A stretch of 42,833 bases of DNA. It comes from an uncultured Acholeplasmatales bacterium (lineage in GTDB: Bacteria > Bacillota_I > Bacilli_A > Acholeplasmatales > Anaeroplasmataceae). Where the stretch lies: NCBI GenBank assembly GCA_944323055.1, contig CALUQZ010000014.1:1-42833 (forward strand). The letters run 5' to 3'. Under the pieces are notes generated by a model. The model saw only the letters and a program-made list of their open reading frames with translations. It ran no database searches and was not told where the DNA came from. Below, one piece after another: positions 30,192 to 38,348 of this stretch; position 1 is the stretch's first letter; the number at the start of each line of letters is the position of its first letter. Position numbers and translations under genes: made by a program.

Positions 30192-32786
30192 ATGAAAAGA
30201 ATGATATTAGTAGATGGTAATTCTTTGATGTATAGAGCGTATTTTGGAATGGTAAATACTAAATCTATGACTAACAGTAAAGGAATTTACACTAATGCTA
30301 CTTATGCTTTTGCTAGAATGATTAATTCACTATGTAGTACAGAATATGATGCGATTTTAGTAGCTTTTGATGCTGGTAAAAAAACATTTAGACATACAAT
30401 TATGGATGATTATAAAGCTGGTAGAGCCCCAATGCCTGATGAGATGCGTATGCAAATATCATATATTAAGACTTTTTTAGATTTAAAAAGAATAAAAAGA
30501 TATGAGATGCCATTATATGAAGCAGATGATATTATCGGTACAATGGCTAATATGGCTACTAGAGAAGGTTATCATGTTGATGTTTATTCTTCTGATAAAG
30601 ATTTATTACAATTAGTAAATGATAATGTTACTGTTCATATGACAAAAAAAGGAATAACAGAACTAGAAGATTATACTCCATCAACTTTCTATGCTAAATA
30701 TGAAATTCCAGTATCTAGTTTTGTTGATTTAAAAGCTTTAATGGGTGATAAATCTGATAATATTCCAGGTGTACCTGGAATTGGGGAAGTTAAAGCTATT
30801 AAATATTTAAAATTGTATCCTCATGTTGAAGATATATTAGCAAACCTAGAAAAAATAAAAGGTAGTGACCATGATAAATTTTTAAATAATGGTGATTTAG
30901 CTCTTTTATGTAAAAAAATGGCTACTATTAAAATTGATTCTCCGCTTGAAATAACTTTAAATGATACACTAAAAAAAGAAGAAGATACTGAAGAATTAAT
31001 TAAATTTTATGAGGAATTAGAGTTTAGATCTTTTTTAAAAGAAGTAAAAAGACCAACTAAAAATACAGCATATAAAATAGCTACTAAAGCGGATTTAAAA
31101 GATATATTATTACCAGGTTCAACTATTTTAGTAGAGACAGCTGACTATAACTATCATAAAAATGCTATTTTAGCATTAGGTCTAAGTAATAACTTAGGTA
31201 ATTTTATTATTGAACAACATTTATTTAAAGAAAATGAATTTATTATCTTTATGCAAGAAATAAATAAAACTTGTTATGATTTAAAAAGAATATATGTAGC
31301 TTTTAAGCATTTTAATATAGAAGTAGCTAAGGTAGATTTTGACCTTTATTTAGCAACCTATATTTTAAATTCTAAAATAACTAAACATGAGTTTAAAACA
31401 ACTATTGATTATTATGGCCCTAATAAAATTAATACAGAAGAAGAAATTTATGGTAAAGGGGCCAAAAGGAAAATTCCGGAATTAGATGTTTTATATAGCT
31501 ACATAGCTAGTAAAACAGAGATAGTTAACAAATTAATAGGTACTGCAAAAACTAAATTAATAGAACAAAATGAATATGAACTATTAGAGAATATTGAAAT
31601 ACCATTAAGCTATGTTTTAGGTGAAATGGAATATTATGGTATTAAAATTGATACTAAAGAATTAGATACTAGAGATAAGGATTTAACTGAAAGAATAAGT
31701 AAGATTGAAAATGAAATTTATCAGCTAGCAAATACTAAGTTTAATATTTCAAGTCCTAAACAACTAGCTCAAGTTTTATTTATAGACTTAGCTATCCCTT
31801 ACCCAGAAAATAGTAAAAAAGGTTATTCGACAGAAGTTTCTATTTTAAATAAAATTAGTATGTTACATCCAATTGTCAATAAAGTATTAGAATATAGGCA
31901 ATTAACTAAGTTATATAGTACATATGTCAATGGTTTAAGAGACTCAATTTATAAAGATGGTAAAGTTCATACAATCTTTGAACAAGCTTTAACAGAAACA
32001 GGTAGACTATCAAGTATTGAGCCTAACTTACAAAATATTCCAATTAGAACGGAAGAAGGTAGGTTAATAAGAAAACTATTTATTCCTAGCAATGAAGATT
32101 ATGTTTTATATTCAGCCGATTATTCACAAATTGAATTACGAGTTTTAGCTAGCTTAGCTAATGTAGAACATTTTAAATTAGCATTTAAAAATGATGAAGA
32201 TATTCATTCAGCTACTGCAAAGAAAATTTTTGGTCATGATGATGTTTCTAGTCTAGAAAGAAGAAAAGCTAAGGCAGTCAATTTTGGAATAGTTTATGGT
32301 ATCTCAGCTTACGGCTTGTCTAATGATATTGATATCTCGCAAAAAGAAGCTAAAGAATTTATCGCAAAATATTATGAATTGAACCCAGAAATTAAAATAT
32401 ACATGGAAAATATCATAAAAGAATGTGAAGAAAACGGCTTTGTTAAAACGATTTTTAATAGAAGACGTTATATACCAGAAATTAAATCTAAAAACTACTT
32501 AGAAAGAGAATTTGGAAAGAGAATGGCTATGAATGCTCCTATTCAAGGTAGTGCGGCTGATATAATAAAAAAAGCTATGATTGATATTGATTTAGCTATT
32601 AAAGAACAAAAAATTAATGCTAGAATGCTCGTACAAGTACATGATGAATTAGTTTTTGAAGTGAGAGAAGATGAGGTTACTAAACTACAAAATTTAGTAA
32701 GAGAAAAAATGATAAACGCTGTTAAATTAGATGTTAAATTAGATGTTTCGGATGGTATTGGCAAAAATTGGTATGAACTAAAGTAG
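30192..32786 (+). CDS. polA: DNA polymerase I
   Basis: Repair and primer-removal polymerase, 864 residues. The N-terminal 5'-nuclease (to about 290) has LVDGNSLMYRAYFG, EADDIIGTMA and DKSDNIPGVPGIG. The middle ~290-450 keeps the exonuclease fold but not its catalytic carboxylates (the DxE position reads VETADY), so proofreading is lost, as in most Bacillota. Polymerase motif A YSADYSQIELR with D643, O-helix RRKAKAVNFGIVYG and motif C VHDE with D818 are intact. RBS AAGGTG. Heads the polA to dnaI run, conserved in Bacillus apart from inserted genes. Confidence 0.97.
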   Translation: MKRMILVDGNSLMYRAYFGMVNTKSMTNSKGIYTNATYAFARMINSLCSTEYDAILVAFDAGKKTFRHTIMDDYKAGRAPMPDEMRMQISYIKTFLDLKRIKRYEMPLYEADDIIGTMANMATREGYHVDVYSSDKDLLQLVNDNVTVHMTKKGITELEDYTPSTFYAKYEIPVSSFVDLKALMGDKSDNIPGVPGIGEVKAIKYLKLYPHVEDILANLEKIKGSDHDKFLNNGDLALLCKKMATIKIDSPLEITLNDTLKKEEDTEELIKFYEELEFRSFLKEVKRPTKNTAYKIATKADLKDILLPGSTILVETADYNYHKNAILALGLSNNLGNFIIEQHLFKENEFIIFMQEINKTCYDLKRIYVAFKHFNIEVAKVDFDLYLATYILNSKITKHEFKTTIDYYGPNKINTEEEIYGKGAKRKIPELDVLYSYIASKTEIVNKLIGTAKTKLIEQNEYELLENIEIPLSYVLGEMEYYGIKIDTKELDTRDKDLTERISKIENEIYQLANTKFNISSPKQLAQVLFIDLAIPYPENSKKGYSTEVSILNKISMLHPIVNKVLEYRQLTKLYSTYVNGLRDSIYKDGKVHTIFEQALTETGRLSSIEPNLQNIPIRTEEGRLIRKLFIPSNEDYVLYSADYSQIELRVLASLANVEHFKLAFKNDEDIHSATAKKIFGHDDVSSLERRKAKAVNFGIVYGISAYGLSNDIDISQKEAKEFIAKYYELNPEIKIYMENIIKECEENGFVKTIFNRRRYIPEIKSKNYLEREFGKRMAMNAPIQGSAADIIKKAMIDIDLAIKEQKINARMLVQVHDELVFEVREDEVTKLQNLVREKMINAVKLDVKLDVSDGIGKNWYELK

Positions 32787-32795
32787 GAGGTTAAT

Positions 32796-33302
32796 ATGCT
32801 AGATGTAATTAAAAAGCGTCGTTCTATAAGAGATTATAATGATCAAGAAATTAGTAAAAGTGATTTAGTAACTTTATGTGAAGCTGGACTTATGGCTCCT
32901 TCAGCTCGTAATCAAAATAGTAAAGCTTTTATTATTATAGAAGATAAGAATTTGCTTAAACAATTAAGTAAAATTTCTCCGGGAGCTAGAGTTTTAGAAA
33001 AAGCTAATAAAGCTATTGCGGTAATTTGCCCTGATGTTAAAGGTCTATTGACAGAAAATATGGTTTTAGAAGATTTAGGCGCCGCTTGTGAAAATGTATT
33101 GCTAGAGGCTACAAATTTAAATATTGGTTCTTGTTGGATTGGGATTGCTCCTAATGAAGAAAGAATGACCTTAGGTAAAAAAATACTAAATTTAAACGAC
33201 AATGAATTCTTATTTGCTTTAATATCTTTAGGATATCCTATCGATGATAGTGCCTTTTATTTCAAAGATAAAATAAAAAAAGAATTAATTAGGTTTATGT
33301 AG
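32796..33302 (+). CDS. Nitroreductase-family flavoprotein
   Basis: FMN-binding oxidoreductase of 168 residues, at the short end for the family. The FMN phosphate-binding start IKKRRSIRDYNDQEI, APSARNQNSKAFIII near 33-47 and NIGSCWIGIAP near 109-119 are the usual motifs. A strong TAGGAGG ribosome site precedes the ATG 9 bases after the polA stop. No ferredoxin domain. Bacillus has no such gene between polA and mutM. Substrate unknown (quinones, nitro compounds or a flavin-linked redox step). Confidence 0.88.
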   Translation: MLDVIKKRRSIRDYNDQEISKSDLVTLCEAGLMAPSARNQNSKAFIIIEDKNLLKQLSKISPGARVLEKANKAIAVICPDVKGLLTENMVLEDLGAACENVLLEATNLNIGSCWIGIAPNEERMTLGKKILNLNDNEFLFALISLGYPIDDSAFYFKDKIKKELIRFM

Positions 33303-33310
33303 GTGATAAT

Positions 33311-34675
33311 ATGCCTGAACTTGCCGAAGTTGAAACAGTCAGACGGGTTTTAAAATCTGAATTATGCGGTTTAAAAATTACAAAAATAGATTTGTTGTAT
33401 AAAGCAATATTTGAAAATGATGAAAATTTACCTAAATTAATTAATCAAGAATTTGTCGATATCTTGCGTCAAGGAAAATATTTAATATTTTGTTTTAATG
33501 ATGGCTATTTATTAAGTCATTTAAGAATGGAAGGTAAATATTTCTATGTTCAAGCAGATTATCCTTTAAATAAACATATGCATGTAATATTTTATTTAAA
33601 TAATGGCTATAAATTAATTTATCAAGATGTCCGTAAATTTGGTAGGATGCATTATTATCAAAAACTTGATGAACTAAAAGCTGATTTAAAGATAGGAGTA
33701 GATGCTAATATAGCATTAAAAGACATTGATGATTTGTATAAAAAATTAAAGTCAGCTAAGACCTGCATTAAAAATTTATTATTAGATCAATCTTTTATAG
33801 CAGGACTAGGAAATATATATGTCGATGAAGTATTATACGAAGCTAAACTATTACCTAATATGCCAGCTAATTTATTAAGTTATGATGATTTATTTAATAT
33901 TTTAACAGCTAGTCAACAAATTTTAGATAAAGCTATTTTAAATAAAGGTACTACTATTAGGTCATATACATCCTCTTTAGGTGTTACCGGAAATTATCAA
34001 AATTATTTAAAAGTTCATACTAAAGAAAAATGTCCTAAAGGACATCAAATAATAACTTATAAAGTAGGAGGTAGGACAAGTTATGTTTGTCCTATCTGTC
34101 AAACTAATTTTAGCTATGTCATAGGCCTAACAGGTAGTATAGCAAGTGGTAAATCTAATGTAGCAAATGAATTATCTAAAATGGGATTTACAGTTGTTGA
34201 TAGTGACAAATTAGTAAAAGAAGCTTATAATGATAATGATATCATATCTAATATAAAAGCTATATTTAAGACTACTGATAAAAAAGAAATTGGAGATATA
34301 ATTTTTCATGATAAAGAAAAACAAAAAGAATTAGAAAAAATTATTCATCCTTATGTTATAAATAAATTAAAGATAGCAATAGAAAATAATAAATTAGTAG
34401 TATTAGATATTCCGTTATTATTTGAAGCTAATCTTAATTATTTATGTAATAAGATAATTTGTTGTTATTTACCATATGAAGAAGAGTTAAAACGGTTAGT
34501 AGCTCGTGATAATATATCTATAGAGTATGCAAAATCTAAAATCAATAGTCAAATGCCTTTAGAATTAAAGAAAGAAAAAGCCGATTTAATTATCGACACG
34601 AGTGGTACTTTTAAAGAAACTGAAAAAAATATACATAATGTAGTAAAGGAGTTCATATATGGCATATTCAATTGA
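33311..34675 (+). CDS. MutM-CoaE fusion: formamidopyrimidine-DNA glycosylase + dephospho-CoA kinase
   Basis: One 454-residue protein with two normally separate enzymes. Residues 1-267 are MutM/Fpg, the 8-oxoguanine glycosylase/AP lyase: catalytic PELAEVE at 2-8, K near 57 in RQGKYLI, helix-two-turn-helix GLGNIYVDEVL, and a C-terminal zinc finger. That finger reads C241-P-K-G-H245 then C260-P-I-C263: one Cys of the usual four is missing and a His follows, with one residue deleted. From 269 the chain runs straight into CoaE, last enzyme of CoA synthesis: P-loop GLTGSIASGKS, DSDKLVKEAY, HPYV, LDIPLLFEA. No Met or stop separates the two. The genes are adjacent in Bacillus, so a lost stop explains the fusion. 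Confidence 0.93.
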   Translation: MPELAEVETVRRVLKSELCGLKITKIDLLYKAIFENDENLPKLINQEFVDILRQGKYLIFCFNDGYLLSHLRMEGKYFYVQADYPLNKHMHVIFYLNNGYKLIYQDVRKFGRMHYYQKLDELKADLKIGVDANIALKDIDDLYKKLKSAKTCIKNLLLDQSFIAGLGNIYVDEVLYEAKLLPNMPANLLSYDDLFNILTASQQILDKAILNKGTTIRSYTSSLGVTGNYQNYLKVHTKEKCPKGHQIITYKVGGRTSYVCPICQTNFSYVIGLTGSIASGKSNVANELSKMGFTVVDSDKLVKEAYNDNDIISNIKAIFKTTDKKEIGDIIFHDKEKQKELEKIIHPYVINKLKIAIENNKLVVLDIPLLFEANLNYLCNKIICCYLPYEEELKRLVARDNISIEYAKSKINSQMPLELKKEKADLIIDTSGTFKETEKNIHNVVKEFIYGIFN

Positions 34676-35009
34676 AACAAGAGAAAATGGTAATAATGAG
34701 TTAATTCAAACTCATTATTACAAGACAAGCTATGATAATATTAAAAAAGCTTTAGTTGATTATTTAACTAAAAATCAATATTCAGTTAGTGAGTTTAATG
34801 ATGATTATGGTGAAGCAATAGCTACTAAAGGTTATTTATCAGTAACAATTAAAATAATTATGCAAAATCCTAGAGAAACTAGTGTTGATTTCTTTGTTGA
34901 ATATTATGGTTTTTTAGGCCGTAAAAAGAAAGTTAATAGTTTTTTAATGGATATGTATAATTATTTAGGTAAACAATTTGAATTTAAAGGTTTAGGTTTA
35001 CATCAATAA
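34659..35009 (+). CDS. Unknown protein between coaE and dnaB
   Basis: Soluble 116-residue protein I do not recognise. Mixed alpha/beta pattern: after an N-terminal beta-like stretch come a helix (YDNIKKALVDYLTKNQ), strands (YGEAIATKGYLSVTIKIIM and ETSVDFFVEYY) and a C-terminal helix following a GRKKK patch, a layout like small domains with an a-b-b-b-a order. No signal peptide, no cysteines. The ATG follows AAGGAG and overlaps the mutM-coaE end by 17 bases, and its stop overlaps the dnaB start (TAATG), so it is a genuine operon member. Bacillus has nrdR near this position; this protein has none of NrdR's zinc cysteines and is not NrdR. Confidence 0.6.
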   Translation: MAYSIETRENGNNELIQTHYYKTSYDNIKKALVDYLTKNQYSVSEFNDDYGEAIATKGYLSVTIKIIMQNPRETSVDFFVEYYGFLGRKKKVNSFLMDMYNYLGKQFEFKGLGLHQ

Positions 35010-36160
35010 TGAATTTTAAAATATATACAAACTTCAATTTAAACTTAGATGATATTAAAACTTTAAATTTATTGTATCTACCTTTAATAGGCGATGATTC
35101 ATTAACTTTATATACTTTTTTACATAGTTTAATTGATAGGATGAGTTTAGAAGGAAGTTTTTTTCAAAAAGAAGAAATATTAGATTTATTAGGTTATAAA
35201 TCTATTAAATTTAATAAATCACTAGCTAAATTAGAAGGTATCAACTTAGTTAGAACTTTTGTTAAAGAAGATGATGAAGTAGTATTTTTATTAGCTCCAT
35301 TTACCCCTAAGAATTTTTTAAAAGATACCGTTTTAGGACATCTATTAGAGGAGAGAATAGGGGAAGAAAACTATAAAAAATTATTAGAGTTATTTATAAT
35401 ACCTACTCCAGATTTAAAAGACTATAAAGAAATCACTAAAACATTCGGAGAGGTATTTAGTGAATCACATAACATTAAATATGATAAAATAAGTGATAAT
35501 ATTTATGGTAGAAGACCTAATAGAAAATCTTTAATTAATAATACAGATTTTGATTTTGATTTATTTATCAGTAAAATTGATTTAAATCATTTAAAAGATG
35601 GCCTAACAGATGAGTTTAGAAAACAAATTGAATCTACGAGTTTAGTTTATAGTTTTAATCTTGAACAAATGACTAATTTATTTAATGATAGCGTTGATAA
35701 AAATGGCTATTATAATTATGATTTATTTAAGAAAAAAGTTCAAAGTTTATATAATTTCTTACATAAAAAAGTTAATTCAAAACTATCAAATGATGATATG
35801 GTTAATAAATTAGATAATATGAATGCAGTAACGCTTGTTAAAAGCTTAATGGGTGACAATTATCCTAATTTAGTTTTACAAAAAGTTAATGACCTATATA
35901 TTAATATTAATTTACCAAGAGGTCTAATTAATTTAATGATTATCTTAGTATATGCTCAAAAAGAAAATATTCCAGCTATATCATATTTTGAAAAAATGGC
36001 TTCATCATGGCAAAATGATGGCATTTATACAACTGAAGATGCAGTGAATAAATATGTTAAAGGACAGTTAAAGACAAAATCTAAAAAGAGTAATAAAGAT
36101 ATTGAATTAGAAGATTGGCAAATTGCAGGCATGGAAGATATAATGAAAGGGTTTAGATAA
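35009..36160 (+). CDS. dnaB: Replication initiation protein DnaB (DnaD/DnaB-like)
   Basis: Helicase-loading primosomal protein of the Bacillus DnaB/DnaD type, 383 residues (Bacillus DnaB is 472). N-terminal winged-helix region (LNLLYLPLIGDDSLTLYTFLHSL) and a C-terminal DnaD-like domain that ends with the YxxxIxxxW-like segment YFEKMASSWQNDGIYTTEDA near 325-344. Located directly before dnaI, its partner in loading the replicative helicase. Start overlaps the previous stop by one base. Confidence 0.88.
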   Translation: MNFKIYTNFNLNLDDIKTLNLLYLPLIGDDSLTLYTFLHSLIDRMSLEGSFFQKEEILDLLGYKSIKFNKSLAKLEGINLVRTFVKEDDEVVFLLAPFTPKNFLKDTVLGHLLEERIGEENYKKLLELFIIPTPDLKDYKEITKTFGEVFSESHNIKYDKISDNIYGRRPNRKSLINNTDFDFDLFISKIDLNHLKDGLTDEFRKQIESTSLVYSFNLEQMTNLFNDSVDKNGYYNYDLFKKKVQSLYNFLHKKVNSKLSNDDMVNKLDNMNAVTLVKSLMGDNYPNLVLQKVNDLYININLPRGLINLMIILVYAQKENIPAISYFEKMASSWQNDGIYTTEDAVNKYVKGQLKTKSKKSNKDIELEDWQIAGMEDIMKGFR

Positions 36161-36161
36161 A

Positions 36162-37031
36162 ATGGATAAATTAAACTTTAATGTTGATGTAAAATTTAAT
36201 TTGTTAAATGAAATTAATAGGTTAAAAAAGAACCCTCTTTTTGCTGATGTAGATATTACAATAGAGAATTTAAATAGTTGTTTAATTATGGAAATTGAAT
36301 ATTTAAATTGTCAAAAATGTAAAGGTTTAGCTAATTGTCAAAACTTCAACAAAGGATATTTTACAATTTATCAAGATGGTGAGTTTTTATTAACTAAATG
36401 TCAAATTAAAAAAGAAGAAGATAATTTAAATACTAGAAATAGTTTAATTAAAACTCTTTACATGCCTAAAAATATTAGAGAAGCAAGACTTGACAATTTT
36501 AATATTAACAGTGAAGAAAGGAGAGAAATATATAAAGAAATTGTTAATTTTTTAACTAATTATGATACTGATTGTCATAAGGGATTATATTTATATGGGA
36601 CATTTGGTTGTGGTAAAACATATTTATTAGGAGCTCTAGCTTTTGAATTAGCTAAAAGAAATATTAATTCATTATTGATTTATTTTCCAGATTTAATCAT
36701 TGAATTAAAAGGTAGTTTAAAAGATGATAGGTTTAGTGAAATCATTAATGAATTAAAAACAATTGATGTTTTAATGCTAGATGATTTAGGTAGTGAAAAT
36801 ATGACAACATTTGTTAGAGATGAAATCTTAGGTCCTGTTTTAAATTACCGGATGGCCGAAGGTAAACCAGTTTTTATCTCTTCTAATTTAACTCCTGATC
36901 AATTGAGAACTCATTTAACAATTTTTGATAATGCTCTAGATTCAACTAAAGCCGCACGTATTATAGCTCGTTTAGGGCAAATAACTAAATCTATTAACAT
37001 GGGAAGGAGAAGATATAATGGAAATAGTTAG
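36162..37031 (+). CDS. dnaI: Helicase loader DnaI
   Basis: AAA+ ATPase (289 residues) that loads the hexameric DnaC helicase onto DNA. N-terminal helicase-binding domain with zinc-type cysteines C50, C53 and C59; C-terminal ATPase with P-loop GTFGCGKT at 146-153, Walker B VLMLDDLGSE, sensor FISSNLTPDQL and an Arg finger in AARIIARLGQ. Starts one base after the dnaB stop. Overlaps the next gene by 14 bases. Confidence 0.95.
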   Translation: MDKLNFNVDVKFNLLNEINRLKKNPLFADVDITIENLNSCLIMEIEYLNCQKCKGLANCQNFNKGYFTIYQDGEFLLTKCQIKKEEDNLNTRNSLIKTLYMPKNIREARLDNFNINSEERREIYKEIVNFLTNYDTDCHKGLYLYGTFGCGKTYLLGALAFELAKRNINSLLIYFPDLIIELKGSLKDDRFSEIINELKTIDVLMLDDLGSENMTTFVRDEILGPVLNYRMAEGKPVFISSNLTPDQLRTHLTIFDNALDSTKAARIIARLGQITKSINMGRRRYNGNS

Positions 37032-37836
37032 ATATGATAAGAGTCATTTAGCTAAACTTACTTTTTTAAGTGATAAGATGAAAATGTATTATGAAAGGTT
37101 AAAAAACTATATTTTATCATTTGCTAAAGTAAAAAATGGACAAGCTTGGGATGGCGAAAGATTTTATGTAGGTAGGAATAATTTAATTAGAATGCAAGTT
37201 AGGGGTAAAACACTTAATTTATATTTTGCATTAGATCCTAATACTTTAGATAGTAAATATAATGTTATTGATGCTAGTGAAGTAAAAAAATATCAGAATG
37301 TACCATCATTATTAAAAGTTAAAGGACCTCGTTCTTTTAATTATGCAGAAGAATTGATTAATGAAGTTATGAATGTTTATGATATTCCTTATGATGAGGA
37401 ATTTGCAGAATCTTATGGTTTAGAATTAAAATCACGACCTCTTGAGTTATTACTTAAAGAAGGTTTAGTAAAAGCTATTTATGGTAATAAAGTTAGTTCT
37501 AAATCTTTAGATGATGATTTTGATGAAGAAGATGACGAAGAAGAGGAAGAGGAAGAAATAGCTATTATTAATGAGGCTAAATTCATTAGAACAGGATATA
37601 AAAAACAACAGGTTGCTAGAAGCTTAAGATGTGTCATCAATTTAGATTTACTTGAAGATAATTATAATGATAATGAAGTAGTAGATTTAGACACTTTAAA
37701 AGATAAAAAGTTAATTTCAAATGATATTTTATATGTTAAATTATTAGCTACAGGTAATTTAACTAAAAAACTTACTATTAAATTAAATGATATAAGTCTT
37801 AATTCTTTAAATAAGATAAATAAATTAAAAAATTAA
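37018..37836 (+). CDS. Unknown protein with C-terminal ribosomal uL15-like domain
   Basis: A 272-residue cytoplasmic protein in three parts. Residues ~25-130 (RLKNYILSFAKVKNGQAWDG, RMQVRGKTLNLYFALDP, VPSLLKVKGPRSFNYAEELI) match a domain that I recall from uncharacterised Bacillota proteins and cannot name. Residues 165-181 are an acidic run of Asp and Glu. Residues ~200-265 read VINLDLLEDNYNDNEVVDLD, DKKLISNDILYVKLLATGNL and TKKLTIKLNDIS, the order and spacing of the C-terminal half of ribosomal protein L15 (uL15/eL18 fold). The RNA-binding N-terminal arm of L15 is absent, so it is not the ribosomal protein. Overlaps dnaI by 14 bases; Bacillus has ytxC in this slot. Function unknown. Confidence 0.72.
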   Translation: MEIVRYDKSHLAKLTFLSDKMKMYYERLKNYILSFAKVKNGQAWDGERFYVGRNNLIRMQVRGKTLNLYFALDPNTLDSKYNVIDASEVKKYQNVPSLLKVKGPRSFNYAEELINEVMNVYDIPYDEEFAESYGLELKSRPLELLLKEGLVKAIYGNKVSSKSLDDDFDEEDDEEEEEEEIAIINEAKFIRTGYKKQQVARSLRCVINLDLLEDNYNDNEVVDLDTLKDKKLISNDILYVKLLATGNLTKKLTIKLNDISLNSLNKINKLKN

Positions 37837-37867
37837 CTTTTTATAAGATAAATACATCTAATTATAT

Positions 37868-37901
37868 GGATAAGGAAAAATTAATAGCCTTATCCTTTTT
37901 T
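37868..37901 (+). terminator. Terminator of the polA-dnaI operon
   Basis: GGATAAGG, loop of 12, CCTTATCC and six T. Confidence 0.85.
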
Positions 37902-38088
37902 ATAGTAGCTATCTATCTATAAATAGAATAGTTTAATAAGCGTGTAAAAAGCGTATCACAAACAATAAAAATAAAAACGAGAGAATTTTTTATTCTTATT
38001 TTTCTAGGGGACACATTTCCCCTAAAACCCTTTTGGGAAATAATCATAATATAGTTATAATAACTATCACTAAACTTTATTATTTTAA
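37902..38088. other. Non-coding stretch with two competing hairpins
   Basis: No gene is seen. In otherwise AT-rich DNA a GC-richer patch at 38006-38041 can fold in two exclusive ways: AGGGG (38006-38010) with CCCCT (38019-38023), leaving CCC/GGG (38028-38030, 38035-38037), or ATTTCCC (38015-38021) with GGGAAAT (38035-38041). Its role is unknown. Confidence 0.5.
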
Positions 38089-38117
38089 TTGACTTTAAAA
38101 AATAAAAAGATTAAAAT
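38089..38117 (+). promoter_or_regulatory. Promoter of thrS
   Basis: TTGACT (38089-38094) and TAAAAT (38112-38117), spacer 17. It places the start near 38124, at the foot of T-box stem I. Confidence 0.7.
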
Positions 38118-38123
38118 ATTAGC

Positions 38124-38326
38124 TAGTAAGGATAAGATAACTTATAGATGTATTTTAGAGAGACATGTTGGTGAAAATTGTTATACTATATATTTTATTA
38201 CTCCCTTATAAATTAGTAGAAAACTACTCGCGTGACTGCGATAAAAGTTTTAGAGTGCTAGATTGCTAGAACAAAGGTGGTACCGCGGTTATATTCGTCC
38301 TTATTTTATATAAGGACTTTTTTTGT
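38124..38326 (+). ncRNA. T-box riboswitch, threonine-specific, ahead of thrS
   Basis: Leader RNA that senses uncharged tRNA(Thr). Stem I closes with TAAGG near 38127 against CCTTA near 38204; the AGAGAG and TTGGTGAAAA segments of its apical part are present. The specifier codon ACT (38200-38202) encodes threonine. A small stem III (AGTAG/CTACT) follows. The T-box itself is AAAGGTGGTACCGCG at 38273-38287. The terminator GTCCTTA (38297-38303) / TAAGGAC (38311-38317) plus seven T forms when tRNA is charged; the antiterminator uses the T-box. Confidence 0.92.
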
Positions 38327-38348
38327 GTTTAAAAGAAAGGAAATGTTT

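Noticed and set aside
30192-32786. Loss of proofreading residues in PolA as a novelty.
   Set aside because: An inactive 3'-5' exonuclease domain is usual in Bacillota DNA polymerase I.
38277-38348. A 24-codon N-terminal extension of ThrS.
   Set aside because: It would be translated from the T-box and terminator sequence; the TGS domain starts at the ATG at 38349.
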